Program-made: the position numbers and the translations under genes
Shown: positions 9,543 through 18,691 of the stretch, one piece after another
How the letters are laid out: every line of letters starts with the position of its first letter
Numbering within the stretch: position 1 is the first letter of the stretch
Notes under the pieces: model-generated
What the model was told of the DNA's origin: nothing
Databases searched by the model: none
The model's input: the letters and a program-made list of their open reading frames with translations, nothing else
Origin: TMP-86 sp039807285
GTDB taxonomy: Bacteria > Pseudomonadota > Gammaproteobacteria > Steroidobacterales > Steroidobacteraceae
Reading direction: 5' to 3'
NCBI GenBank assembly: GCA_044226785.1
Contig: JBGAGK010000006.1
Location: 62,001-126,000 of the forward strand
Length of the DNA stretch: 64,000 bases

Positions 9543-10283
9543 ATGAATCGGACCACAGCGATCGGCGTGGATGTGGGCGGATCCTCGATCAAGAGTGCGC
9601 TCGTGAACCTGGCCGAGGGGAGGCTTTGCAGCGAGCGGCGCAGCGTTCCCACGCCCGCGCAAGGGCCACCCGCCGCCATGCTCGAGGCCATCGCCAGCCT
9701 GGTCGCGGACATCGATCCGACCCTGCCAGCGGGCATCGCCTTTCCCAGCGTGATCTGTGGCGGCACGGTCGAGACAGCGGCCAACATCAGCAAGGCCTGG
9801 ATCGGTCAGCCACTTGCCCGGCTCGCGGCGCAGCAACTGGGTCGCGCAGTGACCGTGATCAACGATGCCGATGCGGCTGGCCTGGCCGAGGTGCGGTGCG
9901 GCGCGGCCATGGGCGTACGAGGTCTGGTCATGGTGCTCACGCTGGGTACGGGAATCGGAAGCGCCCTGTTCCATGATGGCGTACTGGTCAGGAATTCCGA
10001 GCTCGGGCATCTGCAGGTCGACGGCATGGAGGCCGAGCAGCGCGCCAGCGGCCGCGTGAGGACCGAGCAGCACCTCGACTGGGATCAATGGACTGCAGCC
10101 TTGAACCGCGTCCTGCAGGAATATCACAAGTTGCTGTGGCCAGACCTCATCGTACTGTGCGGAGGCGTGACCGAGGAAGCGCCGCGGTTCTTCGACAAGC
10201 TCGACTGCCGTGCCGAACTGCGCATCGGCCGGCTGCGCGCCGACGCCGGCATCGTCGGGGCGGCCATGGCCACGGCATCCTGA
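9543..10283 (+). CDS. ppgK: Polyphosphate glucokinase (ROK family)
   Basis: Phosphorylates glucose, using polyphosphate (and often ATP) as donor. The 246 residues open with the phosphate loop IGVDVGGSSIKSALV. KAWIG near 85, VINDADAAGLAE near 107 and LTLGTGIGSALFHDG follow, in the arrangement of PpgK rather than of ATP-only ROK kinases. The zinc motif of sugar-regulator ROK proteins is absent. The frame is open upstream to 9276, but that part is antisense to glgP. ATG at 9543 has GGAG 4 bases before it. Its position opposite the glycogen operon suggests that it feeds free glucose from maltodextrin turnover into glycolysis. Confidence 0.9.
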   Translation: MNRTTAIGVDVGGSSIKSALVNLAEGRLCSERRSVPTPAQGPPAAMLEAIASLVADIDPTLPAGIAFPSVICGGTVETAANISKAWIGQPLARLAAQQLGRAVTVINDADAAGLAEVRCGAAMGVRGLVMVLTLGTGIGSALFHDGVLVRNSELGHLQVDGMEAEQRASGRVRTEQHLDWDQWTAALNRVLQEYHKLLWPDLIVLCGGVTEEAPRFFDKLDCRAELRIGRLRADAGIVGAAMATAS

Positions 10284-10300
10284 CACGCGGTTTCCGGACG

Positions 10301-10804
10301 ATGATGATGCGATGGCTCTGCGTACATGCCTCATTGCTGATCATGTCCGGATGCGTGGTGACGCCCCGTTCTCCCCCGCCCGCGCCGGCATCCGAGCCAT
10401 TGTCCATGCCCTCGCCGGAACCGCCATCAGGAGTGCAGGATCCGCGCGGGCTGCTCGTTTCCACGGCATTGTCGATGCGCGGTCATCCCTACCGGTTTGG
10501 CGGCTCAACTCCTTCGGGATTCGACTGCAGCGGTCTGGTGGCCTATGCGGCCCAGGGTGCCGGCATACCGGTGCCGCGTACGGCCGCAGACCAATGGAAA
10601 GCAGGCGTTGCCGTCGAGCGGGAGGCCCTGCAGGCCGGCGACCTGGTATTCATGCGCCTGAACAGGGAGCTTCATGTCGGCATCATGACGGGGCCCGACT
10701 CATTCGTTCATGCACCCTCTTCGGGCGGCCAGGTCCGCATCGACCTTCTGGACTCGAGGCCCTATCGCAAGGGCTTCATCGGCGGCCGGCGGATCGCACC
10801 GTGA
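10301..10804 (+). CDS. NlpC/P60 family lipoprotein, putative cell-wall peptidase
   Basis: A probable murein endopeptidase of the NlpC/P60 cysteine-peptidase family. The first 20 residues form a lipoprotein signal ending in LIMSGC, and a Pro/Ser-rich linker (to about residue 45) leads to the catalytic domain. The nucleophile Cys lies in FDCSGLVAYA near residue 77, and the catalytic His is probably in LHVGIM near 127. RGHPYRFGG before the Cys is typical. Three ATG codons occur in a row (10301, 10304, 10307), so the exact start is uncertain by two residues. It begins 17 bases after ppgK. The two may be co-transcribed without sharing a function. Confidence 0.88.
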   Translation: MMMRWLCVHASLLIMSGCVVTPRSPPPAPASEPLSMPSPEPPSGVQDPRGLLVSTALSMRGHPYRFGGSTPSGFDCSGLVAYAAQGAGIPVPRTAADQWKAGVAVEREALQAGDLVFMRLNRELHVGIMTGPDSFVHAPSSGGQVRIDLLDSRPYRKGFIGGRRIAP

Positions 10805-10840
10805 TTCCGGGGCATTCGCATCTGCAGGACGCGATGCGGC

Positions 10841-11185
10841 TCAGACAGCGGCAATCACCGAAATCTCGACCTTGAATTCCGGCGCCGCGAGCCGGGCCTC
10901 GACGGTGGCGCGCGCCGGTGTGTGCCCCGGCACCACCCATTGGTCCCAGATCGCGTTCATCTGCCCGAAGGTACCCATGTCGGCAAGCCAGATGCTGGCA
11001 GACAGGACACGGGTCTTGTCGCTGCCGGCCCTTGCCAGCAGCGCATCGATCTTGGCAAGGATGGCCGCTGTCTGCTCGCCCACGGTGCCGCCATGATCCG
11101 CCACCTGCCCTGCAAGAAAAACCAGTGAACCCGCCTTGACAGCCTGGCTCATCCGCGGACCGGCTCCGATGCGTTCGATGTTCAT
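10841..11185 (-). CDS. RidA/YjgF family protein (enamine/imine deaminase-like)
   Basis: A small cytosolic protein of 114 residues whose family hydrolyses reactive enamine/imine intermediates, such as those made by PLP-dependent threonine and serine dehydratases. GSLVFLAGQVAD near residue 20 and VEARLAAPEFKVEISVIA at the C-terminus (conserved Arg and Glu) follow the family pattern. The motif is less canonical than in RidA itself, so it fits a RidA subfamily rather than clear RidA. It diverges from sdaA, an Fe-S serine dehydratase that also produces an enamine. A link is plausible but inferred. Confidence 0.82.
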   Translation of the reverse strand: MNIERIGAGPRMSQAVKAGSLVFLAGQVADHGGTVGEQTAAILAKIDALLARAGSDKTRVLSASIWLADMGTFGQMNAIWDQWVVPGHTPARATVEARLAAPEFKVEISVIAAV

Positions 11186-11321
11186 GACACTCCCGATTTG
11201 GGCGCGATGCGCACGCCCGCGCCATTGACCGCCCCATCATACTGCGAACACAATCATGGAAGACAAGCGGGCGTCGTTTCTGGATGCCCTGTCGCCGAGC
11301 CGCTTTGGATATGATGAACCC

Positions 11322-12686
11322 ATGCTCCTGAGTGTCTTCGACATCTTCAAGATCGGCATCGGCCCGTCCAGTTCACATACGATGGGCCCGATGAACGCGG
11401 CACGCAGTTTCGTCGAACTGCTCGATCAACGCACGCTGCTGGCGCGTACCGCGCAGGTGACCGCCCAGCTCTATGGTTCGCTGGCGCTCACCGGCCGCGG
11501 TCATTGCACGGATCGCGCGATCCTGCTGGGGCTGGGTGGCGCAAGCCCGGACACCATCGATCCTGCCGCCATCGAACCCGTGCTCGCACAGATCCGCTCC
11601 AGCGGAAGGATCAGTCTGCTCGGGCGGCACGACATCGCCTTCGACGAACCGCTCAATCTGCTGTTCCACCGCGACCAGATCCTTCCCGGACATTCCAACG
11701 GCATGCGCTTCTCGGCCCATGACGGGCAGGGTCAGTTGATCGCTCGTGAAGAGTACTACAGCATTGGCGGCGGATTCGTGATCCAGGCCGGCAGCACGGC
11801 CCCGGATGCGGACCAGCGCCCGCCGGCGCCGCATGAATTCGACTCGGCACAGAGTCTGCTGCAGCAGGCCCGCATGCAGGGTCTGGAGATCCATGAACTC
11901 ATGCTGGCGCGCGAACGCACCTGGAAATGCGAGGCCGAGGTCCGCGCGAGCCTCTTGCGCATCTGGGCCGTGATGCAGGCCTGCGTCAGCCGCGGCTTCG
12001 AGGCCAGCGGGCTTCTGCCCGGAGTTCTGACGGTCCGGCGGCGCGCGCCCAAGCTGTTCCGCATGCTGCAGACCGGCAACCCGCGTGACCCGATGCAGGC
12101 GATGGACTGGGTCAATGCATTCGCGCTGGCCGTAAACGAGGAGAATGCTGCGGGCGGACAGGTGGTGACGGCACCCACCAATGGTGCGGCAGGCATCATT
12201 CCTGCGGTGCTGCATTACTACATGCGCTTCGAACCCGGAGCAGATGACGAAGGCGTGATCCGTTTCCTGCTGACCGCCGCTGCGATCGGCATCCTGTACA
12301 AGAAGAACGCCTCGATTTCCGGTGCCGAAATGGGATGCCAGGGCGAGGTCGGCGTCGCCTGCTCGATGGCAGCCGCCGGACTGGTCTCGGCGCTCAACGG
12401 AACGAATGAACAGATCGAGAATGCGGCCGAGATCGGCATGGAACACAACCTGGGCCTGACCTGCGATCCGGTCGCTGGCCTCGTGCAGATCCCGTGCATC
12501 GAGCGCAATGCCATGGGATCGGTCAAGGCCATCAATGCGGCCCGCCTGTCAATGCGCGGGGACGGCACGCACAAGGTCTCGCTGGATCAGGTGATCGCCA
12601 CCATGCGCCAGACCGGGCACGACATGTCCGTGATCTACAAGGAAACCTCACAGGGCGGACTGGCGGTCAATGTGCCCGAGTGCTGA
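11322..12686 (+). CDS. sdaA: L-serine ammonia-lyase (L-serine dehydratase), iron-sulfur type
   Basis: Deaminates L-serine to pyruvate and ammonia with a 4Fe-4S cluster. The 454 residues equal the length of E. coli SdaA. The N-terminus SVFDIFKIGIGPSSSHT is the family signature, so ATG at 11322 is chosen over the in-frame ATG at 11256. Cysteines suited to binding the cluster occur in GCQGEVGVAC near residue 345 and LTCDPVAGLVQIPC near 385-396. GAAGIIPAVL is the conserved substrate-domain segment. It stands alone and converges on ppc, a neighbour that consumes phosphoenolpyruvate in the same part of metabolism. Confidence 0.96.
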   Translation: MLLSVFDIFKIGIGPSSSHTMGPMNAARSFVELLDQRTLLARTAQVTAQLYGSLALTGRGHCTDRAILLGLGGASPDTIDPAAIEPVLAQIRSSGRISLLGRHDIAFDEPLNLLFHRDQILPGHSNGMRFSAHDGQGQLIAREEYYSIGGGFVIQAGSTAPDADQRPPAPHEFDSAQSLLQQARMQGLEIHELMLARERTWKCEAEVRASLLRIWAVMQACVSRGFEASGLLPGVLTVRRRAPKLFRMLQTGNPRDPMQAMDWVNAFALAVNEENAAGGQVVTAPTNGAAGIIPAVLHYYMRFEPGADDEGVIRFLLTAAAIGILYKKNASISGAEMGCQGEVGVACSMAAAGLVSALNGTNEQIENAAEIGMEHNLGLTCDPVAGLVQIPCIERNAMGSVKAINAARLSMRGDGTHKVSLDQVIATMRQTGHDMSVIYKETSQGGLAVNVPEC

Positions 12687-12728
12687 GATCCCGAGGCAAC
12701 GGGCGGTGATTGCGAAGCGCGTGGCCGG

Positions 12729-15485
12729 TCAGCCCGTCGCCTCCAGACCCTGCGCGATGCCCGAGATGGTGGATACCAGCGCCCCGAAGAGCGCGTCGTC
12801 CTTTCGCCCGGTGGTCCGCCACCGCTGAAGCAGATCCACCTGCATCAGATGCATGGGATCGATGTAGGGGCTTCGCAGCATGATGGCACGCTGAAGCGTG
12901 GGGTCGTTGTCGAGGAGACGGGCGTTCCCGCGAAGCATCAGGATTCCCTGCACCGTGCGATCGTATTCCGAACGGATCGCCGTCGTGAAACGACGCAGGC
13001 CCTCCGGCACCAGCAGATCATAGATGGCGGCGATCCCAAGATCGGTACGGGCCAGCATCGCTTCCACGTCATCGATCAGGTTGGCAAGGAACGGCCATTG
13101 CGCCATGACCTGCCCAATCATGTCTGCGCCGTGGCGGTCGAACGCAGCCTCGAGCCCGGAGCCCACGCCGAACCATCCCGGTATGCTGTGCCGGCTCTGC
13201 GTCCAGGCGAACACCCATGGAAGGGCCCGCAGGGCCTGCAGGCCTGCGGAATCAGGATGCGCCGCCACCCGGGATCCAATGTGCATCCGTTCGATGACAT
13301 CGATGGGCGTCACGCCCCGGAAATAGGCGGAGAACTCCCGGGACTCGTACACCAGGGAACGGTACGCCGCCTGGCTGCGTTCGCTGACCAGGGTCATGAC
13401 CGCCCGTTGCCCGGCATCGGGAGAGAATCGGTCATCGGCATGCACAGTGACCCGCGCGAGTGCCGCAAAGGAGCGCTCCAGCGTGCGCAATGCAAGCGGT
13501 CTGAGGCCGTAGTTCTGGCTGACCACCTCACCCTGCTCGGTCAGGCGAAGGACATTGCGGATGGCGCCCTGCGGAGTGCTCTCGACCAGATACTCGGGCT
13601 GGCCGCCTCCGCGCGCTGGCGTTCCGCCACGACCATGGAATATCACTGCCTGGACTCCGCATGCTCGCGCCGCATCCATGATCTGTGACTGCGCCACCTG
13701 CAGGCTCCAGCGCGAGGCGAACAATCCACCTTCCTTGTTGGCATCGGAATAATCGATGACAACCGTCTGACGATGCCCCCGGCTCAGAAGGTGCCTTCCA
13801 TACACCGGATCGGTGCACAGTTCGGCGACTATGGCCCCCGCACCGTTCAGTGCCTCCAGATTCTCGAACTGTGGCGCGATGTCCAGCGGGCATTGGCCGG
13901 TTCGCTTGTCGATGACGTCGGCCCAGCGGGCGAGCAGGAGTACGCCCAGCACATCCTCCGCGCCCGCGGCCCCGCTCACCACGTAGTGGCGGATTGCACG
14001 ATCGCCAAAACGGTGACGCGCCTGAATCATCCCTTCAAAAACCCGCAGGGTTCGCCGGCCCATCGCATCCAGCGGTACTGCCGGCCCCTGGTCGAGTGCC
14101 AGCCATTCCCGCAATTGCGCCAGTCTCACCGGGCGCGGCAGTTCCGCCCAGTCTTCGCGCCCCATGCCCTGTCCGATGACTTCGTCATGGATCCGGGCGT
14201 GCTGGCGCACATCGAGCGTGGCCAGGTGAAAACCGAAAGTCCGGATGCGGCGGATCAGCCTCCGGACCAGAAAATAGCCCCCGCGGCGCGCGTGATTGGC
14301 AAGCAGGCTGTCGGCCACGAGCTGGATGTCGGCCAGCAGTTCGGCCGGTCCCTCATAGCCATTCGGACGCCCGTCATACGTGGTCTTGAGCCGTTCCGCG
14401 ATCAGACCGAAGAAAATCCGGTACGGCATGCGATCGTGACGTGCCGGCGTGATGGCCTGCGCACCGGGCAGGAGCACTGAATACTGTTCGGCCCGGCGCA
14501 CCAGCGCAGGATCGATACCCACCCGGCTTGCGCTCTGGCTGAGCACCTCCGCCAGCTGCTGCGCTTCCGTATAGTACGCGGAGATGATCAGGCGCTGCTG
14601 GCGCTCCAGCGTCTCGCGGATGCTCTTGGCATTGACATCCGGATTGCCATCCATGTCGCCGCCCACCCACGATCCGAAATTCAGGATGTTGGGCAGATCC
14701 AGCGAATCCGCATCGGCACCAAAGGTCTGGACCAGCGCGGTTTCAAGTTCCTCGTAAAACAGCGGCACCACCCGGTACAGCACCTCGGCAAGGTAATAGA
14801 GCACATGCTCGCGCTCATCGGCGACATTCAGGCGTGAGCGCGGGTGATCCTCTGTCTGCCAGAGCGTCGTGAACTCCAGATGCACCCTCTCCCACAGCGT
14901 TCGAAGCTCCAGCGGTGTCAGCGCCGGATTCAGGCGGTGCAGCAGTTCGCGTGAAATGCGCTCGTGTTTGCGCAGTATGGTCCGGCGCGTGGACTCGGTG
15001 GGGTGTGCAGTGAACACCGGCTCGATTGACAGACCCGAGATCAGTGTCAGGACCTGATCGAGACTCCTGCCCTCATTCCTGAGCTGCGCCAGACAATCGA
15101 TGATGCCGCCGGGTTGCACCGCGGCCGGATCCATCAGGTACTGCCGGCGCCGGCGCACCCGGTGCACTTTCTCTGCGGTATTGACAGCCTGGAACCAGAT
15201 GGTGAATGCCCGTGTCAGATTTCGAGCCGCCTCGGGAGTGCGTCCGCTCGCCCGATGGCGAAGCTCGGCATCATCAGCTGCCTCTGCCTCGCGGCGGCGA
15301 ATCGCTGCCTGCCGGTCGCCCTCCACCAGGTCGAAAAGGACCTCCCCACCCTGCTCGCGCACGACACTGCCCACGAGCATCCCCAGAGCGTGCACATCCT
15401 CACGCAGTGCGGCGTCCTTGGCGGGAAACTGGAGATTCTGACGATACATCGACACGGCCGCGATGGTATCAAAATCAGGGCGCAT
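12729..15485 (-). CDS. ppc: Phosphoenolpyruvate carboxylase
   Basis: Carboxylates PEP to oxaloacetate, refilling the TCA cycle. The motifs FTAHPTES (catalytic His near residue 160), GGDMDGNPDV, FHGRGGTPARGGG and QNYG are all present. The 918 residues are a normal length. The frame opens at 15545, but ATG at 15485 has AGGGAGG 8 bases upstream and is preferred. A second ATG at 15449 (MYRQNLQF) has no ribosome site. The gene lies 113 bases after the end of the ExbB/ExbD operon and is probably a separate unit; a 12-base GC palindrome at 15545-15556 lies in that gap. Confidence 0.96.
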   Translation of the reverse strand: MRPDFDTIAAVSMYRQNLQFPAKDAALREDVHALGMLVGSVVREQGGEVLFDLVEGDRQAAIRRREAEAADDAELRHRASGRTPEAARNLTRAFTIWFQAVNTAEKVHRVRRRRQYLMDPAAVQPGGIIDCLAQLRNEGRSLDQVLTLISGLSIEPVFTAHPTESTRRTILRKHERISRELLHRLNPALTPLELRTLWERVHLEFTTLWQTEDHPRSRLNVADEREHVLYYLAEVLYRVVPLFYEELETALVQTFGADADSLDLPNILNFGSWVGGDMDGNPDVNAKSIRETLERQQRLIISAYYTEAQQLAEVLSQSASRVGIDPALVRRAEQYSVLLPGAQAITPARHDRMPYRIFFGLIAERLKTTYDGRPNGYEGPAELLADIQLVADSLLANHARRGGYFLVRRLIRRIRTFGFHLATLDVRQHARIHDEVIGQGMGREDWAELPRPVRLAQLREWLALDQGPAVPLDAMGRRTLRVFEGMIQARHRFGDRAIRHYVVSGAAGAEDVLGVLLLARWADVIDKRTGQCPLDIAPQFENLEALNGAGAIVAELCTDPVYGRHLLSRGHRQTVVIDYSDANKEGGLFASRWSLQVAQSQIMDAARACGVQAVIFHGRGGTPARGGGQPEYLVESTPQGAIRNVLRLTEQGEVVSQNYGLRPLALRTLERSFAALARVTVHADDRFSPDAGQRAVMTLVSERSQAAYRSLVYESREFSAYFRGVTPIDVIERMHIGSRVAAHPDSAGLQALRALPWVFAWTQSRHSIPGWFGVGSGLEAAFDRHGADMIGQVMAQWPFLANLIDDVEAMLARTDLGIAAIYDLLVPEGLRRFTTAIRSEYDRTVQGILMLRGNARLLDNDPTLQRAIMLRSPYIDPMHLMQVDLLQRWRTTGRKDDALFGALVSTISGIAQGLEATG

Positions 15486-15598
15486 CGCCGCAGCCTCCCT
15501 CGCGGCGGGCTCGTCAGGCAAACACGGGTTCACATACCGGGGCACCGGGGCCCCGGGTCAGAGCAGGAAGGAGCCGCTCCACTGCGCAGGAATCCGAC

Positions 15599-15949
15599 CT
15601 AGGGCGAATTGAGCAGCACGGTGGTGTCATGGCTCTCAAAGCCGGACACGACCCGCGCATAGGCCTTGTGCATGAGCTGTTCGGTGGACTTGTCGGCGCG
15701 GCTGCTGAGCAGCATGCGGATGATCACATCATCCTGCGGCCGCGCCTGGTCCTCGCTGAGCACCTGGTAGACCAGCCGCGCAAGTCGCTGGTTGATCTCC
15801 ACCACGAAACGGTACCGTGACAGATCCTGGCTGTTGCTCCCGCCCACCTTGACTTCCTCTGATACCTCGCCCATCAGGCGCGTAAGGAACCGCGCCTTGT
15901 CCACTGGCCCCAACTCGCTGAAGAACCCGATTTCCGACTGGATGTTCAT
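15599..15949 (-). CDS. Small protein of unknown function at the end of the ExbB/ExbD operon
   Basis: I do not recognise this 116-residue protein. It has no signal peptide, membrane segment or cysteine motif. It looks alpha-helical and charged, with helices around residues 10-30 (GFFSELGPVDKARFLTRLM), 45-70 and 85-105. It starts 15 bases after the TonB/AgmX-like gene and is the last gene of the riboswitch-headed operon, so it probably acts in the cytoplasm with the rest of that machine. Its presence as a stable operon partner could be tested in other genomes. Confidence 0.7.
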   Translation of the reverse strand: MNIQSEIGFFSELGPVDKARFLTRLMGEVSEEVKVGGSNSQDLSRYRFVVEINQRLARLVYQVLSEDQARPQDDVIIRMLLSSRADKSTEQLMHKAYARVVSGFESHDTTVLLNSP

Positions 15950-15964
15950 GCCAACGGGATACCG

Positions 15965-16891
15965 CTATTGCGGGAAGAAGTCGATGGGTTTGGTCGTGGT
16001 CATCGGCGCCACGTCGCGTGCTTCGAAACGGAACAACCGGATTCGCGCGAGCAATTTGCGTTCGAATTCTGCATCCTTGAGCTCGCTCGACACGACCCGG
16101 GCCGCGGTCACCTCGCCCGAGGGTGCGATGCTGATCTCGAGCACCACCTTGCCCTGCATGGCCGGATTGTCGCGCAGGGCACGCATGTACAACGCGTAGA
16201 TCGCACCCTTGTTGCGATCGAACACCAGCGCAATTTCCTCGGCGCTGCGCGAAGCCTTGCCGCTGCCGCCCGCCCGCACGGCACGAGCACCCGCCCCCAG
16301 GGCCGGGTCCTTGACCTTCGTGGTGGCGATCCCGTGGAGCGAACCACTCCCCGCCGCCAGGCCGCTGCTGATGCTGCTGGTGGAGATGCCTCCGCTGGTG
16401 CCTCCGGCTTTCGAGGCGATCAGCGATCGCTGGACCACGGTCACATCTCCCCGATCCGTGGTCCTGTTCTGGTTCTTCGAGAACTTGTCCAGGTCGACCT
16501 TGTCGCGCAGGTCCGCCAGGTCATCCTGGAAAGCCAGCAGGCCACTCTTCGAAGCCTTGACCCGCGGATCCACCGGCACCTTCGGGGCGGGAGTCGTCTG
16601 CTTTGCCTCGGGGAGCTTTTCCGGCTTGGGAGGTGGAGGTGGTGGTGGCGGCTTGGGAGGCTCGATCACCAGCTGTACCACACGCTCGGGAAGTGAATCG
16701 GTATTGATGCTGCGTTCGGTTCGCGGCAGGAACGGCATGATGACCGCAATGATCAGGAACACGATGGCGCAGTTGCGCAGGATCCGCCTGAAGCGCTGTT
16801 CGATCTCCTCGCTGGGCGACCAGGGCAGCTCGTAGCGGCGGTAGTAAGGAGCAAGACCCGTTCCGCTCATCACTGGATTCGCGGTCGCCAT
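15965..16891 (-). CDS. TonB-like / AgmX-PglI C-terminal domain protein
   Basis: A periplasm-spanning energy transducer candidate of 308 residues. A cytoplasmic N-terminus of about 40 residues is followed by one membrane helix (FLIIAVIMPFLP, near 45-58). A proline-rich stretch near 75-95 (PKPPPPPPPPKPEKLP) comes next, then a Lys/Asp-rich region. The last 90 residues form a TonB-fold type domain (IYALYMRALRDNPAMQGKVV, IAPSGEV, FEARD), of the sort named after the Myxococcus AgmX/PglI proteins. The start overlaps the stop of the preceding ExbD gene by one base. It would receive energy from the ExbB/ExbD complex encoded just upstream. Confidence 0.85.
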   Translation of the reverse strand: MATANPVMSGTGLAPYYRRYELPWSPSEEIEQRFRRILRNCAIVFLIIAVIMPFLPRTERSINTDSLPERVVQLVIEPPKPPPPPPPPKPEKLPEAKQTTPAPKVPVDPRVKASKSGLLAFQDDLADLRDKVDLDKFSKNQNRTTDRGDVTVVQRSLIASKAGGTSGGISTSSISSGLAAGSGSLHGIATTKVKDPALGAGARAVRAGGSGKASRSAEEIALVFDRNKGAIYALYMRALRDNPAMQGKVVLEISIAPSGEVTAARVVSSELKDAEFERKLLARIRLFRFEARDVAPMTTTKPIDFFPQ

Positions 16892-17388
16892 CAGCTTGCC
16901 GCCCTGCCTTCGCGCTCGACCACGGCCAGCGATACCTTGCCGTAATCGGCCTCGGTGCAGGTCGCCATGATGCGCTTCAGCATCGAAAACGGAGTGGCCT
17001 TGTCTCCCATGATGGTGACTTCCCGCCGGGTGATGTCGGTCTTCTGTGCCTTGTTCAGGATGCGATCATTCTGGGCGATCAACGCCTCCTTCAACGGAGT
17101 GATGATGGTGCCTGGCATGGCCGCCACATCCCGCAGGGAACTGATCAACCGACCATCCACGAACAGCGAATCGCGCGTGATCATCACCACCACGGTTTCA
17201 CTGGGCTTGCGCTCGGAGATCGACTGCGGGATGGCAATGCTCTTCGAGTTGGGAAGGATGTCCACCTCGGCCGTATGAAACAGCAGGAACACGACCAGGA
17301 TGGTCATCATGTCGATGAACGGAATCAGCGCAAAATGGCTGGCACCGTGGGTGCGCCGGCGATGGCGTTTCAACCGGTAGGGCGTCAT
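16891..17388 (-). CDS. ExbD/TolR family protein, second copy
   Basis: A proton-channel subunit of an ExbB/ExbD-type motor. The 165 residues have a short basic cytoplasmic tail, then one membrane helix near 22-42 (LIPFIDMMTILVVFLLFH). That helix contains the conserved Asp used for proton transfer. A periplasmic domain follows. It overlaps the upstream exbD-like gene by 4 bases (ATGA), so translation is coupled. Two different ExbD proteins in one operon are common where the motor drives something other than siderophore uptake, such as gliding or polymer export. Confidence 0.9.
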   Translation of the reverse strand: MTPYRLKRHRRRTHGASHFALIPFIDMMTILVVFLLFHTAEVDILPNSKSIAIPQSISERKPSETVVVMITRDSLFVDGRLISSLRDVAAMPGTIITPLKEALIAQNDRILNKAQKTDITRREVTIMGDKATPFSMLKRIMATCTEADYGKVSLAVVEREGRAAS

Positions 17389-17891
17389 GTAGGGGCATCT
17401 CCCACGGAAATGTCCGGAAACAGCTCGGCCTTTGCGAACGGTGCCGTCGGCAGTTCATAGACCCGCACGGCATCCATGACCTGAACCAGCACGTCGTAGG
17501 CAATTTCAGGTGCCAGCAGCACCTTGGCTTCGGTCTTCTGGGGAAACTTCGACTTCACCGCGCGCATGAATTCGGACAGCGAATTCAGGTCATAGCCGGT
17601 CGGCAGGTTGGGCAGCACTTTGAGCGGCCCCGAATTGGCATCGTTGATCACCAGCTCCTGCGGATGGACGATGATCTCCAGCTGCAGGTCCTTCGGCAGG
17701 TCAACCGGAACGGATTGGCTCGACGGCAGGTTCAGCTGAAGGATGTTGGTCTTCGAAAACACGGCGGTGAAGATCAGGAAGAATACGAGGATGACCATCA
17801 TGTCGATCATCGGCACGATGTTGAGATCGTCCCGCCCGCGGTGATAGCGGGCGTGATTGCGTCGCACCAGACCGGCTGCCTTCGATTTCAT
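17385..17891 (-). CDS. ExbD/TolR family protein, first copy
   Basis: The other ExbD-type subunit, 168 residues. The N-terminus is basic (RNHARYHRGRDD); a membrane helix near 22-44 (NIVPMIDMMVILVFFLIF) carries the proton-path Asp. The periplasmic domain contains ELVINDANSGPLKVLPNLPT. It lies 19 bases after exbB-like and overlaps the second exbD-like gene by 4 bases. The two ExbD copies are only distantly similar outside the membrane helix, which suggests distinct partners in one complex. Confidence 0.9.
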   Translation of the reverse strand: MKSKAAGLVRRNHARYHRGRDDLNIVPMIDMMVILVFFLIFTAVFSKTNILQLNLPSSQSVPVDLPKDLQLEIIVHPQELVINDANSGPLKVLPNLPTGYDLNSLSEFMRAVKSKFPQKTEAKVLLAPEIAYDVLVQVMDAVRVYELPTAPFAKAELFPDISVGDAPT

Positions 17892-17910
17892 GGTTGCCCC
17901 GCGCGGACGT

Positions 17911-18618
17911 TCAGGCCGGACTGCGGACCGCCGCAGCCCGCGGCGCAGGAGCAGCCGCCGCTGCCGGCGCCGGTGCCTGGACTTCGCTGCTGCGCTCGGA
18001 GACCGAATTCAGGAACTTCACCGAGGCAATTTCCAGGCTGTCGATCAGAGCCGTGGTCTTGGCCTCGAGGAACATGTGTGACAGGAGCAGGGTGATGGCC
18101 ACGGCCAGACCGGCCGCAGTGTTGTGCATGGCAACCGCGATGGCCTGCGCCAGGAGCGTGGCCTTCTCCGCCGGATTCACCGTGGCCACCGCCGCGAAGG
18201 CGTCGATGAGGCCGCCGATGGTGCCCAGAAGGCCGATCAGCAGGCCGATGTTTGCCAGGGAGGACAGGAAATGCGTCCGCTTTTCGAGCCGCGGGATGAC
18301 CTCCAGCATGCTCTCATCCATTGCCTTCTCGATATCGTCCCGGCGCCGGGCCGTTGCCACACGCGATATCCCGTAGTTGAGGATCGTCGCGATCGAGGCT
18401 TTCGAGTCATGCGTCAGTCCCACTGCCTGGCGGAAATTGCCCGAACTCAGGAGCGGAACGAGTTCGTCCCACAGACCGCGATTGCGCAGCGTCTCACGCG
18501 TCAGATACACGTATCGCTCGATGGCGATGGCGACCCCGACGACGAATATCAGCGCCAGCGGGTACAGGAAAAAGCCACCGTCCTTGAAGAAGGAAATGAC
18601 CGTATTGATGGAATTCAT
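17911..18618 (-). CDS. ExbB/TolQ/MotA family proton-channel protein
   Basis: The multi-helix channel subunit that pairs with ExbD. In the 235 residues a membrane helix lies near 14-34 (GGFFLYPLALIFVVGVAIAI). Two more lie near 120-145 (LANIGLLIGLLGTIGGLIDA, the family signature) and 160-190. The C-terminal 25 residues are Ala/Pro-rich. The frame opens 13 codons earlier, but ATG at 18618 has AGGAG 7 bases upstream and begins MNSINTVISFF, as in relatives. The gap of 73 bases from the gene before it is the largest inside the operon and might hold an internal promoter. Confidence 0.92.
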   Translation of the reverse strand: MNSINTVISFFKDGGFFLYPLALIFVVGVAIAIERYVYLTRETLRNRGLWDELVPLLSSGNFRQAVGLTHDSKASIATILNYGISRVATARRRDDIEKAMDESMLEVIPRLEKRTHFLSSLANIGLLIGLLGTIGGLIDAFAAVATVNPAEKATLLAQAIAVAMHNTAAGLAVAITLLLSHMFLEAKTTALIDSLEIASVKFLNSVSERSSEVQAPAPAAAAAPAPRAAAVRSPA

Positions 18619-18691
18619 CGATGCACTCCTGAAGCAGCAATCCTTCGAAAAACGCAATGATTCAAACAGATTCGGTAAAATCGGCTACGAC

